Positions 1 to 10,721 of a stretch of 64,000 nt of DNA are shown here, piece after piece (the first letter of the stretch is position 1; every line of letters starts with the position of its first letter). The notes under the pieces were generated by a model. That model had not been told where the DNA came from and ran no database searches. It was given only the letters and a program-made list of their open reading frames with translations. This stretch comes from Ehretia macrophylla. Taxonomy: Eukaryota > Streptophyta > Magnoliopsida > Boraginales > Ehretiaceae. The stretch lies in the NCBI GenBank assembly GCA_037974665.1, contig CM075770.1, forward strand, positions 59,655,850 through 59,719,849. Direction: 5' to 3'. The translations under genes were made by a program, and so were the position numbers.

Positions 1-974
1 TCAACTTTGAACATTTTAATCAAAATTAAATACCCGGAAAATAAAAATTATTCTATATCCGACAGAAACTCGTAGTATTAGTATATAATGATCCCTAGCA
101 TGCAAGGAGCAATAATCTAACATCAGATTTCAATTCTAACGGTTCAATCTTCATTTATACGCAAAAACACAAAAATGACATTTTGAGATCTAGAATTTTT
201 CTCTCACCTTTGATGTGTTTTGATGCAAGAAATGTGTAGAATGGATGCCAAACAATCAATTTCAAGCTTTGAATCACTCAATTCGGCTTTGAAACGCAAA
301 ATCTGTGAGAAAAATGCTTTGAAAATGCCTTTATCTTTCTCCTCCAAGGAGCCACGGTTTTGTGTGTGTTTTTGGAGTGTGTTTTGTGTTGTGTGAGTGT
401 GTGTTGATGACATTATATAATAAAAAGCTTGGTCAATTAAAAAAATGCAAAGTCAAAGTTAGTTTTAATATGTATTTTTGTGTTTTTAATGACTTTAATT
501 GCATTTTAGTGCTCACCAAGTTAAAAATAAATATGCAACCCCCAAGATATCTCAAGTGGATTATTTTTAGGTGACAAGAAGTTTTACATTCAAAGAATTC
601 CACCCGAGTCGGCTTAAAACTCGATTTTCGCAAAAGTCGGTGTAAAAACCCTAATAAATTCTTAAGCCGATTTTAAAACCGTTTTCATCAAACACAGGTC
701 TATTAAAGTCCGTGGACTAGGTCTAGAAGGGTTAAAAAGACCAGTTTCAAAATTATAGCGGACGTGTTTCGAAAACACTATTCACTGAAAATCGACGATA
801 AAATTTCTGACTCCGTTTTTGATGAAAATTTCATGAATGCACATTTAGCACGTATTATAAGTATTGACATCAAAATTATAACTTTCTAGGTCCTATAGCA
901 CATAAATAGATCATATGCACGCAAAACGAGGTAAAGCACGTAAAACGAGATAAGCAGAAAAGTGGGGTTTCACA
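1..974 (-). mobile_element. Partial LTR of element E0, nested in E1
   Basis: Read on the minus strand, this begins TGTGAAACCCCAC at 974 and runs off the left edge, so at least 974 bp of one LTR is present. The TG start, with CA at 973-974 on the plus strand, and the AATAA that follows (975-979) fit an LTR end plus target duplication. The uninterrupted site in E3 (reverse complement near 49550) contains the same AATAA. A TATA-like TTATATAAT lies at 413-421, beside a TG-rich stretch at 360-408 that reads CA-rich in the element's sense. The first bases carry a CGTGCTTTACCTCG-type motif like that in the E1-E3 LTRs, which suggests a distant relative. No coding sequence is recognised. Ty3/gypsy affiliation is inferred from the start of the LTR only. 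Confidence 0.7.
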
Positions 975-3134
975 AATAAGGTATATATTAACGAGTTTCA
1001 AGTTTACTCAATGGTAAGATTGTGACCTAGAAATTAAGAGATGAACTCGTGGAAATTGACGATAGCGGTTAGATTATTAAGGCGTGAATAATGTGTTTAA
1101 GTAACTTAACAATGGATAACCTCAGGACATGTAGGCAACTCTGGAGACTAAGTTTAACAAGGTTGATGAATCTTTAGTATAACAAGATATGGGGATGTTG
1201 GAATCGAGGAATTCGCGTAACTAGAACTCGTGTTCGGAAGACTATACCTAAATGTTAGGTCAAATAAGAGTGTAAGGTATTGAATTATGTATTAGATGAC
1301 TAATGTTGCTAAGGTCCTAAGTTGGATATTGGTGATATTAAGAATCATGGTATCAAATTGTTGCCCCTCGGATTTAGTTGTGATTATGCAAAGTAAGTTT
1401 TTCTATACACTCGTTATTTGGATACCTAAAGGATATTAGGAAGCATATATCCCTAAGTCTTACCGATGGACGTAATATATAAACCATGGAAATGAGATTA
1501 AAGAATTCGGTTACAAAGTGGAGTCGTTAGGGTATGATTAGAAATCCTAAATAGCTAATAGTGAGTATGCATGATGATTCATGGTGAACCCTAGGACCTA
1601 AGGTCAATGAGTCTTGACGCTCTTAGCTAGTTGAACATGTAAATGAGAAGAGTAAGATTTCATGTAGTTAAGATAGAGATGAATTAGAGTCATAATGACC
1701 CAAGAGACTATTGTTAGACCACTGTATCTATGTGCACCGTTTCACATCTAGAAACTAGCAATCAGTAGACTTCGAATTATGGTCGTTGAATAAGAGGGGT
1801 GAATCTTGTAGTGATAGTTAAATAAGTGGTTGATTACTTTTGAAGTTCTATTAGGTTATATTGAAGGATGCCTCGTGGTCAGAATTCTTAGGTTGATACA
1901 GCCTTGAAGTTATTTCATGTAACAAGCTACTTGGGTTAGTATGGTAAGTATCCTATGAGCTAGATCATTCCGGTACCCATTTATAGTCCTAGGATTTTTG
2001 TTGTACGACCAGTAACCTAGTGGAACATTGATATCGCTTACGTGGCTATAACCCAACTTAGTAGCATTACTGTTGAAGATATATTGGCGGGTATTAAGTG
2101 TTCGAAAGAATGACCAGGTCACTAAGTAAGTGGGACCATTATCTTCTTAAGTATGACGTAACCTTGGATTGAGGTGAGTGAAATTTATTTGAGGTTAAAA
2201 CCATTCGCTTTAGGAGTCTTGATTAAGATTAAAAGAAATTCTGGAGCTTCGTAACTTGAAGACAGAGATTTGAATAAAGAAATAAATTGTGGGTCACAAG
2301 CTGATGAAACTTACTTGAAGAGTTGAATGAGTGCCACACGATTAGTTTACCCATGCAATTTTGACGGCAGTCTGTTGGTGGTACTTAATAAGCCTTAGAG
2401 TTGAGTTTAATGAATCTCAACGGTCTTTCTCGTTGATTACGAGCGTGAAGGTTAACAAAGCCGGGAAAGGAGGTTAGTGAATAGGAGCCTGTAACTTGGA
2501 GACTAGTCACTAGAAGATTTGCTAATCTAATGTACTTATGAGATAAAAAGGACTATGATACTATCGATAGATGATGACTTGAAATGGATTAGTTTGTTTG
2601 GAAGAGTTCTTCCTGAAAATAGGGTCGTATTGTGAAATGATCCCTAACCTGTGTATGGCCTATGTGATAACAGTTTGAAGTAGTTGACATGGTATGTAAA
2701 TCGGATATAGATTTATCATATTGAAATTAGCGTATGTCACCCTAGGATCATGGAATTATTGTGATATCCCTTTTGAGGTATGAAAAAAAAAAAGAAGATT
2801 GACACAACATAAGTCATGGTTTTGGAGTCATAGTTATATTGTTAGAATACCGATGCAGCTTTGATTACTATGTTTGGAGATTCCAACCTTAGCTAATGAA
2901 CTTGACCTTAAGATCAAATGGAAAATAGAGTCATTCAAAGGAACGAACTATGAATGTAGGGGTCACACCGAATTAAATGATTGGAGAAAGCTAGGAAGTG
3001 AATTGATTGTGGTAAGAGAGATCACTGAACACGGGACGACCTAGAGTGGGAAATAACAAAGGCTAGAATCCGTTTAAATGACCTCAATAGGTAAGAATGA
3101 ATTTCGGGACGAAATTCTTTTAAGGAGGGGAGGA
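975..3134 (+). mobile_element. Internal region of LARD-like element E1 (right part)
   Basis: This aligns by eye with the E2 internal region (from about 38603 to 40675) and with the reverse of E3. There is no reading frame longer than about 70 codons and no protease, reverse transcriptase, RNase H, integrase or Gag zinc-knuckle motif. It keeps a segment of about 65 bp (near 1399-1465) that E2 has lost. The end carries a GGGACGAAATTC stretch followed by a purine tract, which is typical of the 3' end of plant Ty3/gypsy (chromovirus-like) elements. The left part, the primer site and the 5' LTR lie beyond E0, outside the window. Confidence 0.8.
3122..3134 (+). other. Polypurine tract of E1
   Basis: AAGGAGGGGAGGA lies directly against the TG of the LTR at 3135. 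It is the expected primer for plus-strand DNA synthesis in reverse transcription. The same tract ends E2 (40663-40675) and, reversed, E3 (47418-47430). Confidence 0.88.
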
Positions 3135-3149
3135 TGTAAGGCCCGACTC

Positions 3150-3575
3150 CGAATAACGTGTGTTACCTAGATTTGCGTGCCTTAGACCCAGAATTGTATG
3201 AGCGACCTTAGACTACGTGCCCTGTCTTGGTTTTCGTGCATGCTTCGTCATTCGTGCCTTGACCTAAAATGGTGTGCCCTAATCCCCTACTGACGTGCGA
3301 TACCTAGATATACATACCCTGACCTCGATGTAAGTGCGTTACCTCATTTTGTGTGCCCTAACCTTGAACTGCGTACCTTAACCTAGATATAGAGTCGTGT
3401 CTTGATTTGCGTGCCTTGCATTGGTTTATGTGCATTCACCTAGGATTGCATGCCTTAGTCATGAAGTACGTGTCTACCTCGTAGTTCGTGTCTACCTCGT
3501 GATTCGTGCCTCGTATCGATTTCTGTGCATGTCTCGTAGTACGTGCCCTAGACCTAGGAAAGCGTGCCCACACGC
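3150..3575 (+). repeat. Degenerate CGTGCC-type short repeats in LTR U3
   Basis: About twenty loosely periodic modules of roughly 18-25 bp each contain CGTGCC, CGTGCA or GTGTGCC followed by variants of TTAACCTAGA or ACCTCG. The same block opens both E2 LTRs (about 34185-34640 and 40690-41150). It closes, in reverse, both E3 LTRs (about 46960-47410 and 53815-54265). The modules lie upstream of the TATA-like box, so they could be promoter or enhancer repeats of the LTR. That role is inference. Confidence 0.75.
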
Positions 3576-3609
3576 TAATCAATAAAGAATCCTACACAAA
3601 GCACTAGAC

Positions 3610-3617
3610 TATAAAAT
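3610..3617 (+). promoter_or_regulatory. Candidate LTR TATA box (E1)
   Basis: TATAAAAT lies about 475 bp into the LTR, in a stretch conserved in all copies: 34689-34696 and 41194-41201 in E2, and reversed at 46914-46921 and 53769-53776 in E3. Placing transcription start just downstream is inference from sequence alone. Confidence 0.5.
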
Positions 3618-6600
3618 AATCCTACAAACACCACTAACTATTATTATAATCCTAATTCAAATCTCTACAAAATCCACTAACACCTAAATATTATATTTTA
3701 AACTCACTACAAGACAAAATCTCATAAACCTCTAAACATATTCTATATTCTATTCTACCTAAAATCCCTAAATACCCAACATTCTCTTACACACATGCTA
3801 AAACAATTCAAAAGATGCTCAAGAGATGACACAAAATCTGATTTTTGCATACCCAAGGCCAACATTTGCATCGACAATTGCAAAAGCTTCTATTTTCTCT
3901 CATTTCTCTCACTCTCCTCACATTTCTCTCTCTCCCTCTCATTCTTCTCTCTCAATCTCGGTTTTGGCTGAGTTTTATCTTGCCTTTGCTCATCTTCATC
4001 AATCCATGGTGCATCAAGACAAACAACAAGCAAAGAAACTCGACCAAGCTAGCTAGGATGCAAGAATCACACATGCATGCTCTTTGAGTCACCATTTCGG
4101 CCTTGGTGAGTTTTCTAGCTTCCATTTCTTTTCTTCTTGTTCTAACCACATGCATCTACTAAGAACTTGGTCACTAAGCTAGGAAAAATAGAGAGAAATC
4201 GGGTGGTGTCTTGGCTAAGCAAGGAAGAAGAAGAAAATTGTGCTTCATCAAGTTTTGTGCATCTTCTTGTTGATCTCCTAAGGTGAGGGCTAAAACCTTT
4301 TGAAAATCCTTCAAAAATCCACATGCATGCTCTTAAATGTATGTCTTTGCTTCTGCATTTGAGATATATGTGTGTTCATAAGCTTTTACAACCATGCATG
4401 GAAAATTTTAGCTTGAAGATGATGATAGATGAAATCGGGTTTGTTGACAGCTCTCTGACTTGTTGTTTCGAGGTGAGTTTGGCTAGGCAAATGATGTTCA
4501 AAATGCATGAAAATTTGTAGGTGACTAGTTTTGCTAGTTTTGAACATTTGTCACAGAAATAGGTGACTCTAAGGTCCTCAAAATGGAAAATTATTAAAAT
4601 GTGTCCAAATCTGGAAATCTGGAAAAATGAAGCAGGTTTTGGCAGATGCACTGACCTTGTAGAACGAACCATATTTGACTTAGTAAATGATGTCAAAAAT
4701 GCATGAAATTTTGTATGTTACTATATTTTTCAGTTTTGGACATTTTTGTCAGAAATGTACTAAGGCTAAATCTGACCCTAAGGACCTCAAAAACGACATG
4801 TATTGAAATGTGTGCAAATCTAGACAGTTTTGTGCAATCCCACTGTTTTGGCTATAACTATTGATCTCAAACTTCAAATGCTGCAAGGTTTGTTTCTGAT
4901 TTTAGTTCACTTATTAAGATTTAATTTGATGTCTTATTCACTGGAATTGGAGATTTTTTTCTTGTCTTAATGATTGTGAGAAAACAGCCTATTGCAGTGA
5001 GGGTTTCACTTAGTTATATGCTTAGAAATTTGTTGTAACTTCTCTTGTGGTATTAATTGCTTTGGATTGTGGCGTTGGGATGTTGGGTGGACTGTTTTGA
5101 GTACTTGGGGATGTTTGAATTAATTGATGCTTGGCTTGAGATTGATTTTGAGTTGACTTGGGGCTTAATTGCACGGGTAAGCACGAAATGGAAACCCTAG
5201 TGACTAGGCAAAGTTGCTAAGTGTTGATCCTTTGAACATTGAGTGTAATTATATGTTAGTAGGCTGCCCGTAGTTGCCTTATAGCCCTAAATGTGATATT
5301 GATTCGTTGCGTGTAGACAAATAGGCCCTTCTTGCATCCGAACCATGTAGATTGTTGTTGTATGTTGAATAACCTTATTATTTGATTACGTGGACATTGA
5401 AATGAGTTATATGACTTGATTTACATGCGTTACATGGCTACCCGTTTAATGTTCATATAACTCCATATGCTTTCAAGCGAAATTACTTGTCTATTTGTGC
5501 CTCACTTGTTTCCTTGTCAATGTGCAATCTTATGACTATCCGGAGGCAACTTGTTGTCCTCATAACGTGATATATTAAATGTCATAAATGTGCATTGCAT
5601 ATAATGTTGCAACTTTTCAGTCTGGCGTGGTAGCGATCATGCACACCGGGCGGCATCGGGCTTGCCGGTGCACCCGTGACTACCACTGTCCAATTCCCTC
5701 TCTCGCTTGGGGGCTAGACTTCCTCGGAGAGTTGGGTCGTAGGATTTTGGGGTACATCCGAAGTACACCCACTTGGCGTGTTAAGCGGATGATTTGAAGT
5801 CGGCCGCAACCACTGAGAGCAAAAGCTCACCGTATCCTTTTTCTATATGTATAAGTACTCTCACTTGGTTCCTGGAGAACCTCCGGGAGGAAAGACTGGT
5901 AATTGTGTTCCTTTACCTTATATTATTGTTATGAACTTAATTGTATTATATTTATGCTTGCAAAAGGATTTTCATAAGTTGAACCGGAAAATGAGTTTCA
6001 AAACCTATTTCTCGTTCCCCCTCGCTGAGTTCATAAGGACTCACCCTCTTTTATCATCTCAGGTGAAGAAGATCAAGAACAGGTACCTGAGGACGATGTG
6101 CCTAACGATGATTCCTTGGAGTGATTGCCTGTCCTATGTGCCTTGTGTGATTATGGCTATTTGTGAACTATGCTACTTGAAGACTATTTCTTTTTTATGT
6201 TGCTTGATGTGTAATGTAAAAGACCCCCGTTGTAATTTGGGGTCTAATTTTGGTTTGTACTGATGTTAACTAGACAGAACACTAGACGCTACTATGGTCA
6301 TTTTGCTATTATTACTGCTAGTACCTCTAATAGGATTATGAAGCATTAGGTAAGGGCTAAGTAAAATAAACCAACCAAATCTTAAGTAGGTACTTGCTAT
6401 TAAGCTAAGATCAACAGGTACTTTTGTAATGAGGATTAACAAACGAACGGGACATAGTATCATGCTAGGTTATTAATTAAATGAGACATCAAGACAACCA
6501 GTAGGCATTTCAATTGATGATAAATAGTAATCTTTGTTGGAAATGAATTTGAGATGGTAAATTTTGAGGCGTTTAGAGAATTAGGTCAAACCAAAGAGCC

Positions 6601-7025
6601 CAATTACAGCCGTTATGCTGCCGATTTCCAGAAAAAATCTGGAGTTTAGGCCAAAACGTTAAGTGTTAAATCTTCATGAACGGTTAAGTACGAGACGTGA
6701 CTTGAATGCTTAGATCACACCCTAGTCTAACCTTTATAGGCCGGGTTGGGGCGTGATAGCAGTCAAGCAGGCTTGCTGCCCCTGTAGTAGAGCTCTTGAA
6801 GAGCTTTGCACGGTAAGCTGTGCGCCGCGAAACTCTTTACGGATCAAAAGTTATGGGCACTGGAGCGATAGAGACCTGGTCACAAGCTCTACGCCCTCGG
6901 TTTGCTGGCCCAGCCTCCACGTGAAGCGAAGTTGTCTTGCCCAAGGGGCAGTGGGATTCGATAACAGAAATGTGGTGGATAAAGTATCTTAGCAACCCTA
7001 ACCGAAGCAAAAAAAATTGAAAAGG

Positions 7026-7144
7026 GTGGTGCAACACGAGGACTTCCCAGGGTGTCACCCATCCTAGTATTACTCTCGCCCAAGCACGCTTAACTTCGGA
7101 GTTCTGATGGGATTTGGTGCATTAGTGTTGGTATGATCGCACCC
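7026..7144 (-). rRNA. 5S rRNA: 5S rRNA copy 1
   Basis: The 5S RNA is the RNA polymerase III product of the large ribosomal subunit. The start GGGTGCGATC and the internal control region are directly visible: box A at RNA nucleotides 50-64, intermediate element at 67-72, box C at 80-97. Length is 119 nt, as usual for plants. Changes: C92A and G75A near box C, G30A and G31A, G17A. Upstream (rightwards) the TATA-like, GC and -1 C elements are present. It is the first gene after the E1 insertion; its spacer is cut at 6759. The bases before the 3' end read GGGTG rather than the usual G-run. Confidence 0.95.
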
Positions 7145-7673
7145 GTCATGTTGAGGGCACAATTCCTTTATGTGTTAACGGTTCACAGTCCCAGCCTAGA
7201 GAGATGGCCCAATGAGCTTAACGACAACCCATCCACTTCAACAACGCAGCATCCTCGCAAGACGTGATATCAACGCATTGTAGGACCCTCTAAAGTCCAG
7301 CGAGTAAGGTTGTTGTCCTTTTAACGACTCACGACGTACGATCCGGGACGGAAAAACAGAGCATAAGAAGAAAAGTGGCCCAAAATTGATGAAAACGTTT
7401 GATTTTGGACTCCAAAAACGGGCACAACGAGCAAGCTAGCTGCCCCCATCGTAGAGCTCTTGGAGAGCTTTGCAACGGTATGCTGTCCGCCGCGAAACAC
7501 TTTACGGATCAAAAGTTATGGGCACCGGAGCAATAGAGACCTAGTCACAAGACCTACGCCGTCGGTCTGCCGGCCCAGCCTCCACGTGAAGCGAAGTTGT
7601 CTTGCCCAAGGTGCTGTGGGATTCGATATTAGAAATGTGGTGGATAAAGTATCTTGGCAACCCTAACCGGAGC

Positions 7674-7688
7674 AAAAAAAATTGAAAA
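7674..7688 (-). terminator. Pol III T-run terminator (representative)
   Basis: Read in RNA sense after copy 2, a run of four T (7685-7688) is followed three bases later by eight T (7674-7681). Two closely spaced T-runs follow nearly every copy in both arrays. In copies 35, 36 and 39 the first run is broken (TTATC), leaving the longer distal run. Confidence 0.85.
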
Positions 7689-7690
7689 GG

Positions 7691-7809
7691 GGGGTGCAAC
7701 ACGAGGACTTCCCATGGGGTCACCCATCCTAGTACTACTCTCGCCCAAGCACGCTTAACTTCGGAGTTCTGATGGGATCCAGTGCATTAGTGCTGGTACG
7801 ATCGCACCC
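7691..7809 (-). rRNA. 5S rRNA: 5S rRNA copy 2
   Basis: Close to the majority sequence, with C95A in box C, C29T and A11G. Upstream elements and both T-runs are intact. Box A and the intermediate element are unchanged, so it is a reasonable candidate for a working copy. Confidence 0.96.
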
Positions 7810-7836
7810 GTCATGTTGAGGGCACAATTCCTTTAT
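7810..7836 (-). promoter_or_regulatory. 5S upstream promoter elements (representative)
   Basis: Relative to the first RNA base at 7809, there is a C at -1 (7810), GC at -14/-13 (7822-7823) and a TATA-like ATAAA at -27 to -23 (7832-7836). Plant 5S genes are known to use elements at about -28, -12 and -1. Nearly every unit has the same layout. Exceptions are copies 22 and 53 (deleted) and copies 13, 19, 29 and 54 (altered TATA-like box). Confidence 0.8.
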
Positions 7837-8367
7837 GTGTTAACAATTCATAGTCCCAACCTAGAGAGATGGCCCATTCAAAAGGCCCAATAGGCTTAAC
7901 AACAATCCATCTGCTTCAACAACGCAGCATCCTCGCCACACGTGATATCGAGGCATTGTAAGGCCGTCTAATATCTCGCGAGTAAGGTTGTCGTCCTTTT
8001 AACAGTTCACGACGTACGATCCGGGATAAAAAAACAGAGCAAAAGAAGAAAAGTGGCCCGAAACTGATGAAAACGTTCGATTTTGGCTCCAAAAAGGGGC
8101 ACAGCGAGCAAGCTCGCTGCCCCTGTCGTAGAGCTCTTGGACGGCTTTGCAACGGTATGCTGTGCGCCGCGTAATTCATTACGGATCAAAAGTTATGGGC
8201 ACCGGAGCAACGGAGACCTGGTCACAAGCCCTACGCCCTCAGTTTACGGGTCCAGCCTCCACGTGAAGCGAAGTTGTCTTGCCCAAGGTGCCGTGGGATT
8301 CAATAATAAAAATGTGGTGGATAAAGTATCTTGGCAACCCTAACCAGAGCAAAACAAATTGAAAAGG

Positions 8368-8486
8368 GGGGTGTAACACGAGGACTTCCCAGGGTGTCAC
8401 CCATCCTAGTACTACTCTTGCCTAAGCACGCTTAACTTTGGGGTTCTGATGGGATCCGGTGCATTAATGATGGTATGATCACACCC
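8368..8486 (-). rRNA. 5S rRNA: 5S rRNA copy 3, diverged
   Basis: Nine substitutions, including G64A in box A, G68A in the intermediate element and C92A in box C, plus G113A, G48A, T45C, C20T, G17T and C6T. Full length. Most are transitions. The spacer upstream of it is the one that was cut short to form chimeric copy 4. Confidence 0.93.
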
Positions 8487-8604
8487 GTCATGTTGAGGGC
8501 ACAATTCCTTTATGTGTTAATGATTCACAGTCCTAGCCTAGAGAAATGGCCCATTCAGAACGCCCAAGGGTCTTAACGACAACCCATCCGCTTCAACAAC
8601 ACAG

Positions 8605-8689
8605 CATCCTAGTACTACTCTTACCCAAGAACGCTTAACTTCGGAGTTCTGATGGGATCCGGTGCATTAATGCTGGTTTGATCACACCC
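8605..8689 (-). pseudogene. 5S rRNA copy 4, 3'-truncated chimera
   Basis: Only RNA nucleotides 1-85 remain. At RNA 80-85 (CATCCT on the plus strand, 8605-8610) the gene joins spacer sequence (ACGCAG-type) that normally reads GCATCCTCGCAAG. The shared CATCCT marks an illegitimate junction that removed most of one spacer and the 3' third of the gene, giving a 203-bp step instead of about 677. Also G68A, C67T, G60T in box A, C20T, T12A and C6T. Most of box C and the terminator are missing, so it is presumably inactive. Confidence 0.95.
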
Positions 8690-9013
8690 ATCATGTTGAG
8701 GGCACAATTCCTTTATATGTTAACGGTTCACAGTCCCAGCCTAGAGAGATTGCCCATTCAAAAGGGCCAATGGGCTTAAAGACAACCCATCCGCTTTAAC
8801 AACGCAGTATTCTCGCAAGACGTGATATCGACACATTGTAGAGCCCTCTAATGTCCCACGAGTAAAGTTGTCGTCCTTTTAAGAGCTCACAACGTACGAT
8901 CCGGGAAGGAAAAACAGAGCAAAAGAAGAAAAGTGGCCAGAAACTGAAGAAAATGTTAGATTTTGGGCTCTGAAAATAGGTGCAGTCAAGCAGGCTTGCT
9001 GCCCCCGTCGTAG

Positions 9014-9028
9014 AGCTCTCGGAGAGCT
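9014..9028. repeat. Spacer near-palindrome AGCTCTCGGAGAGCT (representative)
   Basis: Seven-base arms around a single G, in the middle of the spacer. The same 15 bases, or versions with one or two changes, occur in nearly every unit of both arrays. Function is unknown; it is described here as a conserved element. Confidence 0.85.
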
Positions 9029-9249
9029 TTACAACGGTAAGCTGTGCGTCGCGTAACTCCTTACGGATCAAAAGTTTTGGGCACTGGAGTGACGGAGACC
9101 TAGTCATAAGCCCTACGCCCTCGGTTTTCTGGCCCAGCCTCCACGTGAAGCGAAGTTGTCTTGCCCAAGGGGCCATGGGATTCGATAATAGAAATGTGGT
9201 GGATAAAGTATCTTGGCAACCCTAACCGGAGCAAAAAAAATTGAAAAGG

Positions 9250-9368
9250 GTGGTGCAACACGAGGACTTCCCACGGTGTCACCCATCCTCGTACTACTCT
9301 CGCCTAAGCACGCTTAACTTCGGAGTTCTGATGGGATCCCGTGCATTAGTGCTGGTATGATCGCACCC
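9250..9368 (-). rRNA. 5S rRNA: 5S rRNA copy 5
   Basis: Changes C95G and C92A in box C, T79G, G64A in box A and C29G. The upstream elements differ slightly (ATTTC before the TATA-like box). The spacer on its left (RNA 3' side) is the TGAAAATAGG type described under findings. Confidence 0.94.
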
Positions 9369-9926
9369 ATCATGTTGAAGACACAATTTCTTTATCTGTT
9401 AACGGTTCACAATCCCAGCCTAGAGAGATGGCCCATTTAGAAGGCCCAATGGGCTTAACGACAACCCATCCGCTTCAACAACGCAGCATCCTCGTAGGAC
9501 ATGATATCAACGCATTTTACGACCCTCTAATGTCCCGCGAGTAAGGTTGTCATCCTTTTAACAGCTCACGACCTACGATACGGGATGGAAAAACAGAGCA
9601 AAAGAAGTAAAGTGGCCCGAAACTAAATAAAACGTTCAATTTTGGGTTCCAAAAACATGAACAGCTAGCAAGGTGGCTGCCCCCGCCGTAGAGCTCTCGA
9701 AGAGCTTTGCAACGGTATGCTGTGCGCCGCGTAACTCCTTAAGGATCAAAAGTTATGGGCACCGGAGCGAGGGAGACATGGTCACAAGCCCTACACCCTC
9801 GGTTTGTGGGCCCAGCCTCCACGTGAAGCGATGTTGTCTTGCCCAAGGTGCCATGGGATATGATAATAGAAATGTGGTGGATAAAATATCTTGGCAACCT
9901 TAACCGGAGCAAAAAATTTTGAAAAG

Positions 9927-10045
9927 AGGGTGCAACACGAGGACCTCCTAGGGGGTCACCCATCCAAGTACTTCTCTCGCCCAAGCACGCTTCACTTCGG
10001 AGTTCTGATGGGATTCGGTGCATTAGTGCTGGTATGATCGCACCC
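9927..10045 (-). rRNA. 5S rRNA: 5S rRNA copy 6
   Basis: Changes A101G, G97A, A80T, T73A, T53G inside box A and G31A. The box A change is a transversion at a normally constant site, so activity is doubtful. Full length. Confidence 0.93.
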
Positions 10046-10107
10046 GTCATGTTGAGGGCACAATTCCTTTATGTGTTAACGGTTCACAGTCCCAGCCTAG
10101 AGAGATG

Positions 10108-10131
10108 GCCTATTCAAAAGGCCCAATAGGC
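10108..10131. repeat. Spacer inverted repeat, matched variant GCCTATT/AATAGGC
   Basis: The usual arms in this array are GCCCATT and AATGGGC, separated by 10 bases (CAGAAGGCCC). Here both arms carry the matching change, so pairing is kept. Two other units show the same pair: 12798-12821 and 13476-13499. It lies about 65 bp upstream of the 5S start. Confidence 0.85.
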
Positions 10132-10603
10132 TTAACAACATCCCATCTGCTTCAAAAATGTAGCATCCTCGCAAGACATGATATCGATGCGTTGTAAGGC
10201 CCTCTAATATCTCGCGAGTAAGGTTGTCGTCCTTTTAACAGCTCACGACGTACGATCCGGGATGAAAAAATAGAGCAAAAGAAGAAAAGTGGCCCGAAAC
10301 TGATGAAAACGTTCAATTTTGCGCTCCAAAAAGGGAAAAGCAAGCATGCTCGCTGCACCCGTCGTAGAGCTCTCGGAGAGCTTTGCAACGGTATGCTGTG
10401 CACCGCGTAATTCCTTACGAATCAAAAGTTATGGGCACAGGAGCGACGGAGACCTGGTCACAAGCCCTACGCCCTCAGTTTGTAGGCCCAACCTCCATGT
10501 GAAGCGAAGTTGTCTTGCCCAAGGTGCCGTGGGATTCAATAATAGAAATGTGGTGGATAAAATATCTTGGGTGCCCTAACCGCAGCAAAAAAAATTGAAA
10601 ACG

Positions 10604-10721
10604 GGGGTGCATCACGAGGACTTCCTAGGGGTCACCCATCCTAGTACTACTCTCGCCCAAGCATGCTTAACTTCAAAGTTCTAATGGGATCCGATGCATT
10701 GGTGCTTGTATGATCGTAGAC
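10604..10721 (-). rRNA. 5S rRNA: 5S rRNA copy 7, probably defective
   Basis: 118 nt, with one base lost from the C-run at RNA 91-95 and about a dozen substitutions. These include G58A in box A, C46T, C47T, C38T, C28T, T21C, C15A, T111A, G97A and a changed start (G5A, G3C, G2T). The altered first bases and lost box C base suggest a degenerate copy. Confidence 0.9.

Larger units (their letters stand above)
3135..6758 (+). mobile_element. 3' LTR of element E1
   Basis: This 3624-bp LTR starts TGTAAGGCCC after the polypurine tract. It ends ...GGGGCGTGATA, where sister LTRs end GTGACA. It matches the E2 LTRs throughout. In order it holds a CGTGCC-rich degenerate repeat (about 3150-3575), a TATA-like TATAAAAT (3610-3617), a CT-rich tract (about 3898-3958), a hairpin with CACCGG/CCGGTG arms (5644-5670) and a second with AGACCCC/GGGGTCT arms (6221-6245). 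It is followed at once by 5S spacer (GCAGTCAAGCAGG), so E1 jumped into the 5S array. The matching left target duplication lies outside the window. No protein is encoded. Confidence 0.92.

Noticed and set aside
3826..4087. Repeated 76-80 codon frames around the CT-rich tract of the LTRs
   Set aside because: Low-complexity Ser/Leu/His-rich translations of a pyrimidine tract, in two overlapping frames at once; not evidence of a protein.
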